From the NCBI GenBank assembly GCA_021443405.1, contig JABUUA010000020.1, positions 10,014 through 27,144 of the forward strand: 17,131 nucleotides of DNA, written 5' to 3'. Shown piece after piece: positions 14,782-17,131 of this stretch. This DNA is from Bacteroidaceae bacterium (GTDB taxonomy: Bacteria > Bacteroidota > Bacteroidia > Bacteroidales > Bacteroidaceae). Under the pieces are notes generated by a model. The model had not been told where the DNA came from and did not search any database. It saw only the letters and a program-made list of their open reading frames with translations. Both the position numbers and the translations under genes were made by a program. Numbering within the stretch: the stretch's first letter is position 1; the number at the start of each line of letters is the position of its first letter.

Positions 14782-16971
14782 ATGTTAGACGTTCGATCTA
14801 TGGTAGTGGAGAAGGCTCTCAGCAAAAAGCCCGCTACAGTCAAGAGCAATGCCGACCGTTTGGACAAGATTTTTGCCAAACACGTCTTTGACCGAGAGAA
14901 GATGTTCCGTTATCTTCCGAAGGAAATCTACGATGCGCTGGTGGATGTTATTGATAACGACGCCCCGCTTGACCGCAGCATTGCCAACCAAGTGGCAGCC
15001 GGCATGAAGGCATGGGCCAAGGAATTGGGCGTGACGCACTATACGCACTGGTTCCAGCCGCTGACTGGCGGCACTGCCGAGAAGCACGAATCGTTTATCG
15101 AGTACAACGGAAAAGGCGGCGTGCTGGAGGAGTTCTCGGGCAAGGTGCTCGTACAACAGGAGCCCGACGCCAGCAGTTTCCCCAACGGTGGTATCCGCAA
15201 CACCTTCGAGGCACGCGGCTATTCAGCCTGGGACCCGACATCGCCGGTATTTATCATAGATGACACACTCTGCATCCCTACCGTATTCATTTCCTACACA
15301 GGCGAGGCTCTCGACTACAAGGCACCTCTGAAGAAGGCTCTCCATGCAGTGAATGTCGCCGCTACGGCTGTCTGCAAATACTTCGACCCGGACGTGAAGA
15401 AGGTTGTCTCCAACCTCGGTTGGGAGCAGGAGTATTTCCTCGTTGACGAAGACCTCTATATGGCACGCCCCGACCTCGTGCTGACAGGCCGCACACTGAT
15501 GGGACATGACTCTGCAAAGAACCAGCAGATGGACGACCACTATTTCGGAACCATCCCTGACCGCGTGCAGGCATTCATGAAAGACCTTGAGATACAGGCG
15601 CTTGAACTCGCCATTCCCTGCAAGACACGCCACAATGAGGTTGCACCAAACCAGTTTGAGATAGCACCTATATACGAAGAGACAAACCTCGCCGTTGACC
15701 ACAACATGCTGCTCATGTCGCTCATGAAGCGCGTGGCACGCAAGCACGGTTTCCGCGTACTGCTCCATGAGAAGCCGTTCGCAGGCATAAACGGTTCGGG
15801 AAAGCACAACAACTGGTCGCTCTCTACAGACACAGGCGTGCTGCTCCATGCACCGGCAAAGACAGCTGAGGGCAACCTCCAGTTTGCGGTGTTCGTAGTG
15901 GAGTCGCTCATGGGTGTTTATAAGCACAACGGACTGCTCAAGGCTTCAATCATGAGTGCATCGAATGCACACCGCCTTGGTGCAAATGAGGCTCCGCCGG
16001 CAATCATCTCTTCTTTCCTCGGCAAGCAGCTCTCTGAACTGCTCGACCATATCGAGAAGGCTGACAAGAAGGATCTCTTCGACGTGAAGGGCAAGAAGGG
16101 CATGAAGCTCGACATACCGGAGATACCAGAACTGCTCATTGACAACACCGACCGCAACCGCACCTCGCCATTCGCGTTTACGGGCAACCGCTTCGAGTTC
16201 CGTGCCGTTGGTTCAGAGGCAAACTGCGCATCGGCAATGATTACCCTGAACGCTGCCGTTGCCGAGGCTCTCACCAACTTCAAACAGCGTGTGGATGAGC
16301 TCATCAAAAAGGGTGAGGACAAGACCGCCGCAATCATTGAAGTGCTGCGTCAGGACATAAAGACCTGCAAGCCAATTCGTTTCGACGGTAACGGATATTC
16401 AGACGAATGGAAGAAGGAGGCTGCAGAGCGTGGACTCGACTGCGAGACCTCATGCCCGCTGATCTTCGACCAGTATCTTGCAATGAACTCGGTAAAGATG
16501 TTTGAAAAGACAAACGTGTTCTCCCTTAAGGAGCTTGAGGCTCGTAACGAGGTGAAGTGGGAGACCTTCACGAAGAAGATACAGATAGAGGCGCGTGTGC
16601 TGGGCGACCTGTCGATGAACCATATCCTCCCTGTGGCAACACACTACCAGAGCCAGATAGCCAAGAACGTGATGTCCATGCGGCAGATATTCCCACAGGA
16701 GAAGGTGGATGTGCTGTGCAGCAGAACGATGAAGATTATCGAGGAGATTGCCGACCGCACACACCTCATAGAGCTTGGCGTAACTGAACTTGTTGAGGCT
16801 CGCAAGAAGGCGAACCGCATAGAGAACGAAAGGGAAAAGGCTATAGCATATCACGACACAGTATGTCCGATGATGGATAAGATACGCTATCAGATAGACA
16901 AGCTCGAACTTATAGTCAGCGACGAGCTCTGGACTCTGCCGAAATATCGCGAACTGCTGTTTATTAGATAA
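14782..16971 (+). CDS. glnN: Glutamine synthetase type III
   Basis: 729-aa enzyme making glutamine from glutamate, ammonia and ATP, the main route of ammonia assimilation in Bacteroidetes. The size and motifs are those of GSIII, not the 450-aa GSI. THYTHWFQPLTGGTAEKHES starts at residue 85. LGWEQEYFLVDEDLY is at about 212-226. KTRHNEVAPNQFEIAPIYEE carries active-site residues, KHNNWS is at 341-346, HRLGANEAPPAI binds substrate, and DRNRTSPFAFTGNRFEFRAVGS is near the catalytic arginines. The helical C-terminal region is complete. Base usage is odd: codons 1-158 contain seven Ile codons and no ATA, whereas the rest has ATA for about 18 of 38 Ile and frequent ACA/GCA, unlike the GC-ending codons of neighbouring genes. 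The protein is still intact and in frame. Transcribed from its own promoter. Confidence 0.96.
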   Translation: MLDVRSMVVEKALSKKPATVKSNADRLDKIFAKHVFDREKMFRYLPKEIYDALVDVIDNDAPLDRSIANQVAAGMKAWAKELGVTHYTHWFQPLTGGTAEKHESFIEYNGKGGVLEEFSGKVLVQQEPDASSFPNGGIRNTFEARGYSAWDPTSPVFIIDDTLCIPTVFISYTGEALDYKAPLKKALHAVNVAATAVCKYFDPDVKKVVSNLGWEQEYFLVDEDLYMARPDLVLTGRTLMGHDSAKNQQMDDHYFGTIPDRVQAFMKDLEIQALELAIPCKTRHNEVAPNQFEIAPIYEETNLAVDHNMLLMSLMKRVARKHGFRVLLHEKPFAGINGSGKHNNWSLSTDTGVLLHAPAKTAEGNLQFAVFVVESLMGVYKHNGLLKASIMSASNAHRLGANEAPPAIISSFLGKQLSELLDHIEKADKKDLFDVKGKKGMKLDIPEIPELLIDNTDRNRTSPFAFTGNRFEFRAVGSEANCASAMITLNAAVAEALTNFKQRVDELIKKGEDKTAAIIEVLRQDIKTCKPIRFDGNGYSDEWKKEAAERGLDCETSCPLIFDQYLAMNSVKMFEKTNVFSLKELEARNEVKWETFTKKIQIEARVLGDLSMNHILPVATHYQSQIAKNVMSMRQIFPQEKVDVLCSRTMKIIEEIADRTHLIELGVTELVEARKKANRIENEREKAIAYHDTVCPMMDKIRYQIDKLELIVSDELWTLPKYRELLFIR

Positions 16972-16978
16972 TTCATAT

Positions 16979-17009
16979 AAGTTAAGCAAGTCTCAGACTT
17001 GCTTAACTT
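16979..17009. terminator. Perfect hairpin after glnN, possible terminator
   Basis: AAGTTAAGCAAGTCT (16979-16993) and its exact inverse AGACTTGCTTAACTT (16995-17009) flank a single C, giving a 14-bp stem with a TCA loop. It starts 7 bp after the glnN stop, as a terminator would, but is followed by GAGGGAGTTAAA rather than a T tract. It may act as an RNA-stabilising hairpin or a factor-dependent terminator. Confidence 0.5.
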
Positions 17010-17010
17010 G

Positions 17011-17131
17011 AGGGAGTTAAAGGAGTTAAGGAGTTAAGGAGTTAAAGACATTACCCGCATGGGTTTGTGTGTAGATGGTTTTATGGGGATAAAACATTTG
17101 TCTTTAACTCCTTTAACTCCCTTAACTCCTT
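17011..17131. repeat. Inverted array of GGAGTTAA tandem repeats
   Basis: Four tandem GGAGTTAA(A) units occupy 17012-17046 and end with AGACA at 17050. The mirror image begins TGTCTTTAACTCC at 17099 and carries three AACTCC units to the window edge at 17131, so the right arm is probably truncated. The 48-bp spacer has no gene. The arrangement is a long interrupted hairpin. I have the impression of similar motifs between Prevotella genes, but cannot check it here. Confidence 0.7.

Noticed and set aside
17011..17131. Insertion-sequence terminal inverted repeats
   Set aside because: The 48-bp spacer is too short to hold a transposase and the arms are simple tandem units, so a repeat array is the better description.

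Overview
The window reads as chromosomal DNA from a Bacteroidales bacterium, most likely Prevotellaceae-like. The evidence is the gene families present (type III glutamine synthetase, DUF2764-containing V-type ATPase operon, Bacteroidetes-type secreted phosphatase and GH20 enzyme) and several promoters of the Bacteroidetes form TTTG/TTG-N19-20-TAnnTTTG. The genus is inferred from general character, not from a database match. No tRNA, rRNA, CRISPR array, transposase or phage gene was seen.

Left part (1-5142, all genes on the minus strand). The first gene is the 5' end of a secreted GH20-like hexosaminidase, cut by the window edge. Next comes a two-gene unit of a 70-aa DUF2007 protein followed by a secreted alkaline phosphatase, with a good promoter at 1892-1923. 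A 795-bp gene-free stretch (1861-2655) follows and is rich in palindromes and short repeats. Beyond it lies a flippase/ATP-grasp-like pair: a MOP-superfamily polysaccharide flippase transcribed first, then a 320-aa protein that looks like an undescribed ATP-grasp enzyme.

Centre (5202-13140, plus strand). One long operon encodes a V/A-type rotary ATPase in the order E, DUF2764, A, B, D, I, K. It begins at a consensus promoter (5202-5232) and ends at a strong intrinsic terminator (13100-13140). No recognisable C, F or G subunit is present; DUF2764 sits where another subunit would be expected. All five positions of the Enterococcus hirae sodium site can be matched in the K subunit at a constant offset, so I infer a sodium-coupled enzyme.

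Right part (13274-17131, plus strand). ribF (FAD synthetase/riboflavin kinase) is almost leaderless behind its own promoter. A 584-bp intergenic region carries a nested inverted-repeat element, alternating CG tracts and the glnN promoter. Type III glutamine synthetase (glnN) follows. Its codon usage changes sharply at about codon 150-160, suggesting a recombination mosaic or an assembly join. The window ends in a perfect hairpin and an inverted array of GGAGTTAA repeats.

The genes are mostly housekeeping: ion-gradient energetics, flavin cofactors, nitrogen assimilation, envelope polysaccharide export and phosphate/glycan scavenging. The least described items are the DUF2764-containing minimal ATPase, the ATP-grasp-like protein and the repeat-rich noncoding regions.
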